NCBI GenBank assembly: GCA_026545225.1
Contig: CM048845.1
Location: 34,085,001-34,149,000 of the forward strand
Direction of reading: 5' to 3'
Origin: Cornus controversa
Lineage: Eukaryota; Streptophyta; Magnoliopsida; Cornales; Cornaceae
DNA: 64,000 nt
Numbering within the stretch: the stretch's first letter is position 1; each line of letters begins with the position of its first letter. A model generated the notes under the pieces. The model saw only the letters and a list, made by a program, of their open reading frames with translations, had not been told where the DNA came from and did not search any database. This document shows positions 35,425-47,027 of this stretch, in pieces. The translations under genes and the position numbers were made by a program.

Positions 35425-36845
35425 TGATGTGGTCGGAACTAAATTATATTGTAAGCTTAATTTTTGCCCTTTTTATCAAAATATAATTTAACCACTCGCA
35501 AGAGCACGAATCTTTGTAGATAAGGTTCTATATAGAGGGTATCGATCCCACGAGGACTAGTCGTTAATTGTCATAAAGAAAGATTAATTCTACTTTAATT
35601 CTAAAGAAACAGGTTTTTGGTTTTGTGTTTAAAACTATTGCGTAAATGAAATGACGATAAAATTAAAGAGTAAAGTCGGGAGAGAGAACTAGGGTTGGTT
35701 TCCACCACTAGCCATTCACATGTTCATAAGTGTAGCAAGCATGGGGTTCATTAATTAAATGCCTAACAATGTCATTAGGCTTGTGACCTCAATGACATAT
35801 CAAAAGATCAATGTGTGTGCTAACCTATCATAATCCATCTTCAACAAGCATAGCTCTTCAACCTAACTAACTACCTAATTACCCTACTCTCTACGTAAAC
35901 ACTACATGCATCCAAACTACCTTGTCTTGGCATGGTCTATACAAACTAGCATCACACATTCATTTAAACACCATTATCTAACCATCATTTGCACTTCTTG
36001 TGGAATATGCAAATGTTGTGCATTCAAGTGACAAAACCTACTCTAAGACAAGAATAGATTCCATATCAAATGAATATATATAAGAAATGTATTTGTGTAC
36101 ATAATCACTAGGCTAAATAATCAACATTTAATTACAAATCCCCAAGAGCTACAAAGATGAACAAGTTTACATGGCTAGGGGTTGAAACCAACACCCTAGT
36201 AGAAGAGTTAGTTGCTCATGGTTGCCTTGCACCCTTCCATTGATGAAGAGAATGAAGCTTCTTGGTCTGGTTCAGCTTTTCTCTTCCTCTCCCGAAGGTC
36301 TCTCTCTTCTTCCTCTGATTTGTATATTGAGAGATATGAGATATGTGGCTTTTGGTGCTTTTTGTATGATTTTTGGCTCCTTTGGGCCCACCATATATAT
36401 ATATATATCATTATATATATCTCTTGTATCAAGAAGGCCCCCAAAAGTCTTGTTCAAGTCAGACAATCCCCCTAAGTCATGCAAAAAGGGGGATTTTGTT
36501 GCAAATGGGAGAGCAGGTGAGCAAGTGGCCAAGTGGGCTCTGCAGCATTTCGATTGATCGAAATTGCATTTCGATTGATCGAGATTTCGATCAATCGAAA
36601 TGAGATTTTGATCAATCGAAATGTCGATTGATCGAAATCCACATCTCGATTGATCGAAATGCCTTGGCAACATTTTCTGATTTCATCTCTTGACTGCAGA
36701 AAGCTTCCAACTTTGCTCCATTTACTCCAATACCTGCAATACATCAAAAACACAAAAATACCGTAAACATATCTCGGTAAACGCAAAAACGGAACTAACA
36801 TATGCAATAAAGAGGGTTCAAATGCATAGAATTGAACACTTATCA
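35425..36845 (-). repeat. 3' LTR of element B
   Basis: TGATGTGGTCGG to CACTTATCA on plus. It contains six TCGATTGATCGA-type palindromes (36547-36663), followed on minus by an AT-repeat TATA-like region (about 36393-36425). The purine tract GTAAGTTTGGGGGTG (minus) is at 36846-36860. Confidence 0.96.
36547..36663. repeat. TTTCGATTGATCGAAA palindrome array, 3' LTR
   Basis: Six sites in about 115 bases in presumed U3. The 5' LTR copy is at 48150-48266 and differs at one base within a site. Confidence 0.88.
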
Positions 36846-38681
36846 CACCCCCAAACTTACATATTGCTAGTCCCTTAGCAATACAATATTACAAAAAGGA
36901 AATCAACTATCTTATACAAAAGTTTAATCATGCTCAGTCATCAACTAGATAAAGGGCGCTCATCCATTCATTTCACAATTGGCAAATGCAACAAGTATTA
37001 CAGAACTATGTGGTCATTAGCAAAAATGGACTTTCACAAGCTATAAATGAACGACAGTCCCCACATGCTGGCCAGCCCGAACAACTATAACAATTCCAAC
37101 CCCAAAATCCTCTTTGAAAAGTGAACATGCATTCTAACGCGTGGCTTTTGTCATATTTGGAGAAGAAAATGAACAAATCTGTTTTTAAGAGAAAAACTCA
37201 TTGAAAATGCTCAACCCGGTTGTTTCATTATCACAAAACATTCATGATTGCTCATGTGCGGATGACCGTGCAATGCTTAGCTCTTTTTGCTTTCTTGTAA
37301 GCCCATGTAGCGGCATTGGGCCAATGACTCCCAAACCAATTGGTTTTAGGGCATTAGGCGAAGAAGCACCCCTCGGACTTAATAACCGAGCTTACAAGGC
37401 GATGAGCGTAAGCAAGCCATCCGCTTATTACTGCTCAACCTTACACACTTTTACACGAATATTTCCTGCTTTGAGGCATAGAAATCCGGTTTATTTAGTG
37501 AGAAGGCTTATTGCATAATTTTCTCTTTTTATTATTATTATTATTATTTTTTTTTTCAACAACCGGAAGAACTTATTCTCTAAGCTGTTCAGATAAAAAC
37601 AAAAATTTCAAAAATTCTCCCTCAGACTTATACCCCACAATTTAAACTGCATGTGTGCGAATTTGTGCGGTTAAGGACAAATTTAGGGCAAGAATTGTAC
37701 GTGCTCGAGTTTGGACAATAATGTAGACCGTTCTAGCTTACTATCAAGCTTGCAAAAGCGCGGGTATTTACAATGTTAAAGTTCTTAACTACCTGCTGCA
37801 TTTACCTCGGACATTTATTCGAATGATCTTCCTTTAAAAAGCAAGACATCATAGCAAGCATGCAAAAATATCACAGAAAAAAACTGCTCTACAATGACAC
37901 TCAATATAATGACTGAACATTGCATGCATATGCAAGTGGTATAGCATACCGCACCCCCAAACTTATATGCAACATTGTCCTCAATGCTTGGACAAGAAGA
38001 GCAAGGAAAGAAGTTACCGGGATGGCAGAATGCGAGAAAAATGGAATTCCACAGCAGCGGTCATCCTGTAAATAAGAAAAATCTGCACAGAATACCAACT
38101 GGATACCACGAGCATTACGAGGAACAAAAAGTAGATAAATAGAACATAATGAAATACTTATGCACAAACAGACAATGCCAATATCACTGTAAATCTAATG
38201 GTCTGAACTGGTGTTTCCCGATTGTCTAAGAGGTCTATGCGATAAGATATTGACTATCCAGGCGCGCTAACGTATAGCACGCAAAGGGGCTGCCTTTCTT
38301 TATTACCGCCATACTGTGTTGAAGTAATCTCAACAGTATTGGGAATTGAAACCAGGCGGTAATAAACGGAAATCATCAACTGAATCGCATATAACAATTA
38401 GACAAGTGGTACTACATACATAGTCAAAGTATAGAGAACAGATAGGTTGACGGAAAGCAAAATAAAGACAGTAAAGACAACACATGGCATAAAAGAAAAT
38501 AAAATAAAAAAGGTATTCCATATAAGTGAAAATGAGTTTTAGTACAAAGTGTACCTGCAGGTGGAATACTCAAAAAGAAACTAAACATGGCCAACATGGC
38601 TTATCAAAAAAATAAATAAATAAAAAGAAAGAAAGAAAGAAAAATACAGAAAATAAAGCAGAAAAGATGAATAAAGTGCAG
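36846..38681 (-). other. 3' non-coding region of element B
   Basis: No ORF. The terminal purine tract abuts the LTR, and a second one (complement of CACCCCCAAACTTAT) lies at 37952-37966. Shared blocks with element A show the two families are related. Confidence 0.7.
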
Positions 38682-39935
38682 CTACTCGAGGGCGGGTGGT
38701 GGTGGTGGTGGGTCGGTGGGAGCAGAAGTGGAGGTGGAGGCTCGACCTGCGAACAGGAACTGCAGATCCTGCCGGAAGGCTCGGAACTCATCTAAAATCG
38801 CTCTCTGGCCCTGCACCAGAGAAGAAATGTCCGTCTGAATACCTGCCAGCTGACTCTGCGTCACCTGGACATGCTCGTAAAAACCCTGCTGGAGCCGCTC
38901 TACGTCAGCTGCCAGGCAGGAATAGCCTGTCGCTAAGATATCATGCCGCTCTGCAGCGACATCCATCTCCTCCTCCTCTGACTCCGCGTCCTCTGACTCC
39001 GCCCCTGCTGGCTCTCCCTCATCCATCTCCACCGGGGCATCCATATCTACATCGTCTGGTGGATCACCCTGATGGTCCTGTCGCTCTAAGTGTCGCCTCA
39101 CCCGATCCCACTGAGTAGATGTGAAGCGGGCGGGCGGTGCCAACTGAATGTCAGTCCGACTGACCGGTGTACTGGCACTGCTGAGAAAAGCAGCGATCAG
39201 GAATGGAAAGGGGAGCCGCCAACTCGCTGTTCTCCTCTTCCTCTTGTTGACGAGGCCATCCCAAACTTTGTGCATCTGCCCCCAGATAAGCGATGGGACA
39301 GAAAACCAAGCGCCCGTATGGAAAGCATAGAGGCAACGGAGGAGGTCACCCCTGCGCTCGGCCACGTGCTGCAACGGACACGCGTTCTTGAGGAGAACGG
39401 TGTCCAGGAACCAATATCTGCTCGGGCACATCGACTTGGACGTGCAGTTGTGGTTGGGCGTGGTAAACGCCCCGCCACACATGTCCATCACTATCGAGAA
39501 GAGCGTGGTATCTGCTGGGAGCGCGGCACTATAGAGTGGCTGACCGTCCGGGCCAACCATGTCCGGCGGCTGCTGGTGAGGAATGCCGAGCATATGAGCA
39601 ATCTGGCTCAGCGTAATCGTGATCGTGACTGTGGCCACGGTAGTCTCGAGTGTATCTGGCGCTGTGCAGGAGTAGGTCATATGCTCGTAAAAGACCTGCA
39701 CTAGGCGCTCGTGTGCCATGTCGGTGGGAGGCACACATAGCCGGTCGAGGCGACGCCTCCTGAGCTCGGCAACCGTCCACTCGGTGTCGGGACGCCTCTC
39801 AAACTCGGCTAAGTCGAAAACCTGCTCCGGGTGGAACTTCCGAGACCGGAAGGCTCGCCCGAGCACGTCACGAACAGCACCGGCGGCGTTCTTCACTCTT
39901 GCCATGGCCGCGGAACAGTCTGCACTGGATTCCAA
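38682..39935 (-). CDS. Accessory ORF2 of element B, 407-417 aa, intact
   Basis: The open frame starts at ATG 39935, but an acceptor-like CCAGTGCAG at 39920 and the length of the element A homologue favour the Met at 39905 (MARVKN), giving 407 residues. The N-terminal region (about 30-250) has W(T/E)(V/I)xxxRRRR, RLVQVFYEHM, RYWFLDTVLLKNACP and WFSVPSLIWGQM, conserved with element A; I recall this as the plant-specific putative transposon-protein family. An acidic stretch (ESEDAESEEEEMD) follows, then a probable coiled coil and a Pro-rich end. No signal peptide or membrane helix is seen, so it is not an evident envelope. It is GC-rich compared with its surroundings. Confidence 0.8.
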   Translation of the reverse strand: MESSADCSAAMARVKNAAGAVRDVLGRAFRSRKFHPEQVFDLAEFERRPDTEWTVAELRRRRLDRLCVPPTDMAHERLVQVFYEHMTYSCTAPDTLETTVATVTITITLSQIAHMLGIPHQQPPDMVGPDGQPLYSAALPADTTLFSIVMDMCGGAFTTPNHNCTSKSMCPSRYWFLDTVLLKNACPLQHVAERRGDLLRCLYAFHTGAWFSVPSLIWGQMHKVWDGLVNKRKRRTASWRLPFPFLIAAFLSSASTPVSRTDIQLAPPARFTSTQWDRVRRHLERQDHQGDPPDDVDMDAPVEMDEGEPAGAESEDAESEEEEMDVAAERHDILATGYSCLAADVERLQQGFYEHVQVTQSQLAGIQTDISSLVQGQRAILDEFRAFRQDLQFLFAGRASTSTSAPTDPPPPPPALE

Positions 39936-40527
39936 AAGGTACGTAAATAAAAGATGAATAAGAAGAAAGTTAAACTACTACTAGACTAAAAGAATAAAAA
40001 TAAAAATGAAGTCCTAGTCCAAGGTACTGACAAAAATGCAAAAAGTTGCACTCGAAGAGGCAATGTGAACGGGCGCAACCGAAACGAAGGTGCCGCGGTT
40101 ATACACCGAACACTAAGCGTTTGAAATGAAGAAAATGCCAAATCCCACTCCTGCTTGAATTCCTACCCCCCCCGAAACCCACAAAAACTGGATTCGGACA
40201 TCGCAATCGCAACCATCCACCCCAACATGATCTAACTATGTTTATTCCGCTGTAAAACTACCAAAAATGGCGAGAGAATAAACAAAAAGTAGCCATGCAT
40301 CACTTACCTCGTGAGGAAGAAGATGAACGGCTCAACCGAAGAAAACTCCACGCGCAGCCAAGAAGAGAAGATCGCGCAGATGCTTGCGGCGGATCGGACT
40401 GCGTCGGATGGCGGCGGATGATCGGGAATGGAAGATCGAGTGCTCGGGAGTGCTTGGAGAGGGCTTGGATCGCACAGAGGGAGAGAAGAAGTCGGATGGT
40501 CTTTTAAAATGGGAGGGAAGCCCAACG

Positions 40528-40538
40528 GTTTAAATAGA
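40528..40538 (-). promoter_or_regulatory. TATA-like box upstream of ORF2, element B
   Basis: CTATTTAAACC on minus begins 30 bases downstream of the last palindrome. A CT-rich start-region-like stretch follows. Confidence 0.5.
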
Positions 40539-40565
40539 TTTTCAGCTCACGTGCAGGCTCCGCGT

Positions 40566-40950
40566 GCATTTCGATTGATCGAAATGTGCATTTCGATCAA
40601 TCAAAATTTTGATTGATCGAAATATTGCTTCGATCAATCGAAACTAACTTCGATGGATCGAGATTGTCTCTTCGATCAATCGAACATTCCTTCCCTAAAT
40701 CACATTTTTACTTCGATCAATCGAACATTTAATTGATGCAATCGAACTTTTAGTTTGATCAATCGAAATCCCATTTCGATCAATCGAAAGTTTCGATCGA
40801 TCGAAGACCTATCGAAGTGCAATCGAAGAATACCACCTCTCGGGACTTTGGACTTGGCAAATCTCTGCAATTTTTTGATCAATCGAAACCAAAATTTCGA
40901 TCAATCAAAATTTTTGATTGATCGAAATCTTGGTTTCGATCAATCGAAAT
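40566..40950. repeat. TTTCGATTGATCGAAA palindrome array, internal
   Basis: About fifteen sites of the type TTCGATCAATCGAA or its complement, many perfect over 14-18 bases, lie in 385 bases. Degenerate members include TCGATGGATCGA and TTTCGATCGATCGAAG. The same motif is in both LTRs. Confidence 0.88.
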
Positions 40951-41119
40951 GCTCAAAAACAGTCAGTTTAAAATATGCTTCAGGGACTTGGATATTGGGG
41001 AATTAGATACTACATTGCTTAGATACAAACCTACTTTGGATTAAAGGGACACCATGGAAGCTTGATAGCGACCATGGCTTCGCCACCTTACACGTCTATG
41101 GCGCGACGTCCGAGCCGGC

Positions 41120-44100
41120 TCACGAGTCAAAATACACGGGATCCGTCAAAGTGACGATATCCACGTATTCGGTGGTGACTTGGTCATCCACGCACACTTT
41201 TAAGCGCTGCCCGTTTACTTTGAATATCGAACCATCTTTTAAGTCCTTCAATTCCACCGCTCCGTGGGGCGCGACGGAATTAACCAAAAATGGACCATCC
41301 CAACGGGAGCGAAGTTTTCCGGGAAACAAATGGAGGCGTGAGTTGTACAACCAAACTTTTTGGCCCGGCAAAAATGTTCTGACTCGAATATTACGATCGT
41401 GAAAGGCCTTGGACCTTGCCTTATAGATATTCGCATTCTCATAAGCGTCATGTCGCAATTCTTCCAATTCATTTAATTGAAGCTTTCGATTAGAATCGGC
41501 ATTTTTCATGTCAAAATTGAAGGTCTTGGTAGCCCATATAGCTTTATGCTCCAATTCAACCGAAAGATGGCACGCCTTGCCATAAACTAACCGATAAGGT
41601 GACATTCCAATGGGAGTTTTATATGCGGTTCGGTATGCCCATAATGCGTCGTTTAGTCGCAATGACCAATCCTTCCGGTCAGGCCGAACAGTTTTCTGAA
41701 GAATGTTCTTAATCTCCCTATTGGATACTTCTACTTGGCCACTAGTTTGAGGATGGTAGGGGGTGGCTACTTTGTGTGTGACGGAGTATTTGAGAAGCAA
41801 GGTTCGAAGGAACCGGTTACAGAAATGCTTACCTCCGTCACTGATGATGGCCTGAGGCGTACCAAACCGGCTAAAAATGTTAGCTTGTATGAATTTAACC
41901 ACGACTGCGTGATCGTTGGTTTTGGTAGCAACGGCCTCTATCCACTTAGATACGTAGTCCACCGCCACAAGTATGTACTCATGACCAGTAGAGGGTGGAA
42001 ATGGTCCCATGAAGTCAATGCCCCACACATCAAATATTTTAATGACAAGAATAGGGTTAAGAGGCATCATGTCCTTCCGAGACATCCCGCCGAGGCGCTG
42101 ACATCGCTCACAAGAGCGGCAGAATGAATATGCATCCCGATGAAGTGTCGACCAGAAAAATCCGCATTGAAGAATTTTTGCTGCGGTTTTCTTAGCACTA
42201 AAGTGTCCCCCACAAGCGAGTGTATGACAAAATTTAAGAATGCTTTGGAATTCACTGTTGGGTACACACTTACGAATTATTTGATCGGGGTAGTATTTGA
42301 ACAATTGAGGATCGTCCCAATAATATGATCGTGATTGGGAGAGAAAACGATCCTTCTCTTGTTTGGTCCAAGAAGATGGTATTTTACCGGTTGCCAAATA
42401 ATTAACCACATCCGCATACCAAGGGTTACTCTCTTGAGAGATGACAAAGAGTTGTTCATCCGGGAAGGATTCACAAACTGGAATGGAATTATGGAGGGAT
42501 TCAACAAGAATTCTAGAAAGGTGGTCAGCTACCACATTTTCAGTTCCCTTTTTGTCTCTAATCTCAAAATTGAACTCTTGCAACAAGAGTATCCATCGGA
42601 TCAACCTAGGCTTAGTGTCCTTTTTCGCCAAAAGATGCCGGAGGGCAGCATGGTCCGAATAGACAATGACCTTTGAACCTAATAAATAAGCTCGAAATTT
42701 GTCTAATGCAAATACTACCGCAAGCAATTCCTTTTCCGTTGTGGTATAATTGAATTGAGCTTCGGAAAGGGTTTTACTTGCGTAATAGATGACATGTGGC
42801 AGTTTGTCTACTCGTTGCCCCAAGACCGCACCCATGGCATAGTCGGATGCATCACACATAATCTCAAATGGGAGAGTCCAATTTGGAGGGATTAGAATTG
42901 GAGCGGTTGTAAGCATGGCGCGGAGTTTTTCAAAAGCGTCAAGGCACGCTTCATCAAAGGTAAAGCAAGACTCTTTTTCAAGAAGGTGACACAAAGGCCG
43001 AGAAATCTTGCTAAAGTCTTTGATGAAACGGCGATAAAAGCCCGCATGCCCAAGGAATGAACGAATCTCTCTCACCGTGGATGGTGGAGGAAGTTTGGAA
43101 ATGAGCTCAACCTTGGCTTTATCAACCTCTATTCCTCGCTTAGACACAATATGCCCTAGGACAATACCCTCTTGAACCATAAAGTGACTCTTTTCCCAAC
43201 TAAGAATTAGGTTGGTTTCTTGACATCTTTTGAGAACACAAGCTAGATTTTGGAGGCATGATTCATATGAAGGTCCAAAAACGGAAAAATCATCCATGAA
43301 CACTTCTAAGAATTTTTCCACCATGTCCGAGAAGATAGACATCATACACCGTTGAAAAGTTGCCGGTGCATTGCACAACCCAAAGGGCATGCGTCTATAA
43401 GCAAATGTGCCGAAGGGACATGTAAAGGTGGTTTTCTCTTGGTCCCTCGGGTCTATAGCAACCTGATTATAGCCGGAATATCCATCCAAAAAGCAATAAA
43501 AGCTTTGCCCAGCCAATCTCTCCAATATTTGATCAATGAATGGGAGGGGGAAGTGATCTTTCCGAGTGGCTGAATTTAATTTCCTATAATCAATGCACAC
43601 TCTCCATCCTATGGTGGTGCGTTGGGGAACTAATTCACCCTTATCATTAGGTTGCACCGTAATACCAGACTTCTTTGGAACCACTTGAGTGGGACTAACC
43701 CACTTGCTATCAGAGATGGGGTATATGATCCCCGCATCTAGTAACTTCACCACCTCCTTCATTACAACGTCCTTCATGTTTGGATTCAATCGACGTTGTG
43801 CCTCCCTTGAGGTCTTTGCATCCTCTTCCAAGTGTATGCGATGCATACAAACAGAAGGGTCTATTCCCTTAAGATCTACCACACTCCATCCTATTGCTTC
43901 TTTGTGCTCTTTGAGCACCTTTATGAGTTCCAATTCTTGAGCATTTGTGAGATTGGAAGCAATAATGACTGGAAGGGTCTCATTTGTGCCCAAGAAAACA
44001 TACTTGAGTGTAGCTGGAAGAGGCTTGAGCTCAAGTTGTGGTGGGGAAATTAAAGAAGGAGTTTGGGGAGTTTTGGACAAAGGGGGCAAGGGTTCTCTCG

Positions 44101-46741
44101 GAACTCTCCACTTAGGCAAATCCATGACAGTATTAACATCGAGCATGGAATTGACTTCACATATGGATTGCTCAATGTCAAAATCGTCATGGTTAAAATG
44201 ATTTAGGCATGCCTCTAAGGGGTCCGTGGAAAGAATAGAAGGAAGTGCTTCTTGAACAAGGTCGTCCACCACATCGACACAAAAGCACTCACTTTCATCG
44301 TCGGGTGTGTGGTGGGAAGCATTGAAGATGTTCAAGCGGACTTTCATATTCCCAAAAGAGATGTCCATCACTCCAGTACAAAAATTAACGCAAGCGTTTG
44401 CCGTGGCCAAGAATGGACGACCTAGAATGATAGGAATATGATGATTCGGATTTTGGACCGGTTCCGTGTCAAGGACTATGAAGTCCACCGGAAAATAGAA
44501 TTTGTCCACTTGAATGATGACATCCTCAATGATGCCACGTGGTTGCTTCACCGAACGGTCGGCAAGTTGCAACACAACCGTGGTATGCTTGAGTTCCCCC
44601 AAACCTAGTTGTTGGTAAACTGAGAATGGAAGCAAATTGACACTAGCCCCTAGGTCAAGAAGTGCTTTTTCAAAAGATTGATTTCCGATAGTGCACGAAA
44701 TGGTCGGAGCACCCGGATCTTTGAATTTAGGAGGGGCTTGGTGTTGGAAAATGGAGCTTATGTGCTCAGTTAAGAGGACTTTCTTAGGAACATTATTCCT
44801 AGATTTGTGCTTTTGAGTGCATAAGTCTTTCAAGAATTTCGCATAAGAGGGAATTTGTCGAATAGCATCAAGGAGAGGGAGATTGATCTTTACTTGTTTG
44901 AAGATCTCCATCATGTCTTGGATTTTCTCTCCTTGCTTCCCGAAATGAGAAGGTTCCTTCAATCGTTGAGGAAAAGGAACCGGAGGTTCATAAGAGGTGT
45001 CAAGATTTGGAATCGATGATGCCACAACTTCACTTGCCTTTCCTTTTGGATTTGAAGGGGTATTTTGCAAATTTGGATTTAACGGAAACAATTTTGGATT
45101 TAATTGGGATTCTTTTGGATTTTTAGGTTGCTCTTGAAATTCCTTTCTCTCTTCCTCCCCTACCTTGGAGTTAATGATTTTACCACTCCTCAAGGTTGTG
45201 ATTGATTGAACTTGCTCTGGAGGAGCATTACAAGTTGAAGATGATGGATCTTCAATCATATGCACACCCTTGGGATTCGCCACCGGTTGACTTGGCAACT
45301 TACCTTCCTCCCTTCTATTTAAGGCATTAGCTAGTTGCCCGATTTGAGCTTCTAACCTAGCCATAGATTGAGCATTGGCCTCAAGCTTAGAGATTGATTG
45401 AGAGTGAGTTTGCAATAAGCGGGTGTTGGCCTCAAGATTGCTTATCACTCGTTCTTCAAAGCTTTGGCTTCTTGGAGGAGGTGGTGGTTGTTGGTAATTT
45501 GATCTTTGATTGTAAGGTTGAGGGTTTGGCCTATAAAGAGGCTGTTGAGATTGGGAATTAAAAGAACTTTGCCCTTGGAAAGAGGGACTTGATTCTTGAT
45601 TCTTCCATGAAAAAGCCGGATGGTTCTTGTAACCAGGATTGTACGTGTTCGAATATGGATCATTCATTTGTTTAGCGTACAAGGCATTCGCTTGCTCTTG
45701 AGCATAATCGGCAATAGGACAATCTCGCACAAAATGCGAAGTGCTATAGCAAAATGAACACCCCTCCTGATTTTGGACAGATTGGTTAGGAATAGGCAGC
45801 CCATTTTTCATGATTAAATCCATTTTTCGGGACAAGGCTTCTACGTGCATGGCTACCTCATCTACCCTTGAAATCTCATGCACTCCTCTACAAGGTTGGG
45901 TGGCCTTCCCTTTCCTAGTGGAGGAGCGTTGAGCTGAATTGTTGCTTAGGGTTTGAAAGAGTTTCCATGCCTCATCGGGGCTTTTCAAAAGGTACCCACC
46001 CCCACACGCGGAGTCTATCATTTGTCTATGTTGCTCACTCACCCCATCATAAAAACTTTGCACTAGCTGCCATTTTGGGACAGCATGATGCGGACAAGAT
46101 TTTAAGAGATCTTTTAACCTTTCCCACGTCTCATGGAATTGTTCTTGGTTAATTTGGGTGAATCCGGTGATTGCTCGCCGAATATCACTTGTCTTACCCA
46201 TTGGGAAGTATTTTTTTAAGAACTCTATTTGCATTTCCGCCCAAGAATGGATTGAGTTGGGTTCTAGGGAATTGAACCAACTTCTAGCCTTATCTTTTAG
46301 GGAAAATGGAAACATACGTAGCTTTAGATCATCCTCCGTAAAGTGTGGTACACGAATGGTGGAACACACGGAAAAGAAGTAATCTAAGTGCCGGTATGGA
46401 TCCTCATTAGGAAGACCGTGAAAGCTGTTAAGAAGGTTGAGGGTGGAGGACTTTATTTCAAATTGATTTGCCGCTACATCCGGAAATTGAATACACGAAG
46501 GTACTTCAAATGTAGTCGGAAGGTAAAAGTCCATAAGCAACTCTCCTTGAGGAGGTGGTGGTGGAGGCGGTTGTTCATGATTAAAAGGAGGTAGACCGGG
46601 AGGTTGTCTCTCATTTGGTTCCATGTTTTCAGTTCTAGGCAAAATAGGGTCCCTAGAGGTTCCTCTACGTTGTCTAAGTGTTCGTTCCAGTTCACTATTA
46701 CAAGGAAGCAAAGGAAGTGACAATGACCGTCTACCTAGCAT
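41120..46741 (-). CDS. Athila-type gag-pol polyprotein, 1873 aa, intact
   Basis: One uninterrupted frame from ATG 46741. Capsid domain about residues 95-265; CX2CX4HX4C knuckle ([14 protein letters not shown]) 328-341; Gln/Pro-rich linker with a coil 430-475; protease DLGAS 696-700; RT about 990-1200 with [13 protein letters not shown] and active site FMDD 1148-1151; RNase H about 1290-1410 (CDASD, TTTEKE, YSDHAAL, ADHLSR); integrase with HHCC zinc site about 1505-1548 and catalytic D1576, D1635 and E1671 (DD35E); a GPF-type module at about 1816; end LTDPVYFDS. Processing should yield particle proteins and the enzymes for reverse transcription and integration. All catalytic residues are present. 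A 286-base leader with the PBS precedes it. Confidence 0.95.
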   Translation of the reverse strand: MLGRRSLSLPLLPCNSELERTLRQRRGTSRDPILPRTENMEPNERQPPGLPPFNHEQPPPPPPPQGELLMDFYLPTTFEVPSCIQFPDVAANQFEIKSSTLNLLNSFHGLPNEDPYRHLDYFFSVCSTIRVPHFTEDDLKLRMFPFSLKDKARSWFNSLEPNSIHSWAEMQIEFLKKYFPMGKTSDIRRAITGFTQINQEQFHETWERLKDLLKSCPHHAVPKWQLVQSFYDGVSEQHRQMIDSACGGGYLLKSPDEAWKLFQTLSNNSAQRSSTRKGKATQPCRGVHEISRVDEVAMHVEALSRKMDLIMKNGLPIPNQSVQNQEGCSFCYSTSHFVRDCPIADYAQEQANALYAKQMNDPYSNTYNPGYKNHPAFSWKNQESSPSFQGQSSFNSQSQQPLYRPNPQPYNQRSNYQQPPPPPRSQSFEERVISNLEANTRLLQTHSQSISKLEANAQSMARLEAQIGQLANALNRREEGKLPSQPVANPKGVHMIEDPSSSTCNAPPEQVQSITTLRSGKIINSKVGEEERKEFQEQPKNPKESQLNPKLFPLNPNLQNTPSNPKGKASEVVASSIPNLDTSYEPPVPFPQRLKEPSHFGKQGEKIQDMMEIFKQVKINLPLLDAIRQIPSYAKFLKDLCTQKHKSRNNVPKKVLLTEHISSIFQHQAPPKFKDPGAPTISCTIGNQSFEKALLDLGASVNLLPFSVYQQLGLGELKHTTVVLQLADRSVKQPRGIIEDVIIQVDKFYFPVDFIVLDTEPVQNPNHHIPIILGRPFLATANACVNFCTGVMDISFGNMKVRLNIFNASHHTPDDESECFCVDVVDDLVQEALPSILSTDPLEACLNHFNHDDFDIEQSICEVNSMLDVNTVMDLPKWRVPREPLPPLSKTPQTPSLISPPQLELKPLPATLKYVFLGTNETLPVIIASNLTNAQELELIKVLKEHKEAIGWSVVDLKGIDPSVCMHRIHLEEDAKTSREAQRRLNPNMKDVVMKEVVKLLDAGIIYPISDSKWVSPTQVVPKKSGITVQPNDKGELVPQRTTIGWRVCIDYRKLNSATRKDHFPLPFIDQILERLAGQSFYCFLDGYSGYNQVAIDPRDQEKTTFTCPFGTFAYRRMPFGLCNAPATFQRCMMSIFSDMVEKFLEVFMDDFSVFGPSYESCLQNLACVLKRCQETNLILSWEKSHFMVQEGIVLGHIVSKRGIEVDKAKVELISKLPPPSTVREIRSFLGHAGFYRRFIKDFSKISRPLCHLLEKESCFTFDEACLDAFEKLRAMLTTAPILIPPNWTLPFEIMCDASDYAMGAVLGQRVDKLPHVIYYASKTLSEAQFNYTTTEKELLAVVFALDKFRAYLLGSKVIVYSDHAALRHLLAKKDTKPRLIRWILLLQEFNFEIRDKKGTENVVADHLSRILVESLHNSIPVCESFPDEQLFVISQESNPWYADVVNYLATGKIPSSWTKQEKDRFLSQSRSYYWDDPQLFKYYPDQIIRKCVPNSEFQSILKFCHTLACGGHFSAKKTAAKILQCGFFWSTLHRDAYSFCRSCERCQRLGGMSRKDMMPLNPILVIKIFDVWGIDFMGPFPPSTGHEYILVAVDYVSKWIEAVATKTNDHAVVVKFIQANIFSRFGTPQAIISDGGKHFCNRFLRTLLLKYSVTHKVATPYHPQTSGQVEVSNREIKNILQKTVRPDRKDWSLRLNDALWAYRTAYKTPIGMSPYRLVYGKACHLSVELEHKAIWATKTFNFDMKNADSNRKLQLNELEELRHDAYENANIYKARSKAFHDRNIRVRTFLPGQKVWLYNSRLHLFPGKLRSRWDGPFLVNSVAPHGAVELKDLKDGSIFKVNGQRLKVCVDDQVTTEYVDIVTLTDPVYFDS

Positions 46742-47003
46742 GCATTAACAATTGAACAGCACCTCTACACACAAAGTAACAATCATATATACAAAAGAAT
46801 GTGAATGATTCAAACCACCAAGTTTTGAAGCTATACTCACAAAGGGTTCCAATTTGAATTCTTCTAGATGCCCGCAATGTGGTATACCTAAAACCAAGAA
46901 GTTTGAGATATAAGAACAAGGTATATACAAAAAAGAATGAAAGAATTTCTAGCCTAAGAATTAAACCAGATTTAATCTTCCAATGGCGACAATTAAACCG
47001 TAG

Positions 47004-47021
47004 TCCCCGGCAACGGCGCCA
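47004..47021 (-). other. Primer-binding site of element B
   Basis: TGGCGCCGTTGCCGGGGA on minus, a few bases from the LTR end, identical to that of element A. Confidence 0.88.
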
Positions 47022-47027
47022 AAATTT

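Larger units (their letters stand above)
39936..41119 (-). other. Pol-ORF2 spacer of element B with palindromes, TATA and 5' UTR intron
   Basis: In minus order it holds the palindrome array (40945-40568), a TATA-like CTATTTAAACC (40538-40528), a pyrimidine-rich leader, a donor GAG|GTAAGTG at 40308/40307 and an acceptor TGCAG at 39920. This is the layout of a separate spliced transcription unit for ORF2. Confidence 0.6.

Noticed and set aside
38696-39704. Plus-strand ORFs of 140 and 204 codons
   Set aside because: They are shadows of the GC-rich minus-strand ORF2.
38682-39935. Retroviral-type envelope protein
   Set aside because: Position fits, but there is no signal peptide, membrane helix or cleavage site; the conserved region resembles a plant transposon-protein family.
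40566-40950. Possible CRISPR-like array
   Set aside because: Repeats are palindromic 14-18-mers with irregular spacing, occur inside a plant retroelement, and no cas genes are present.
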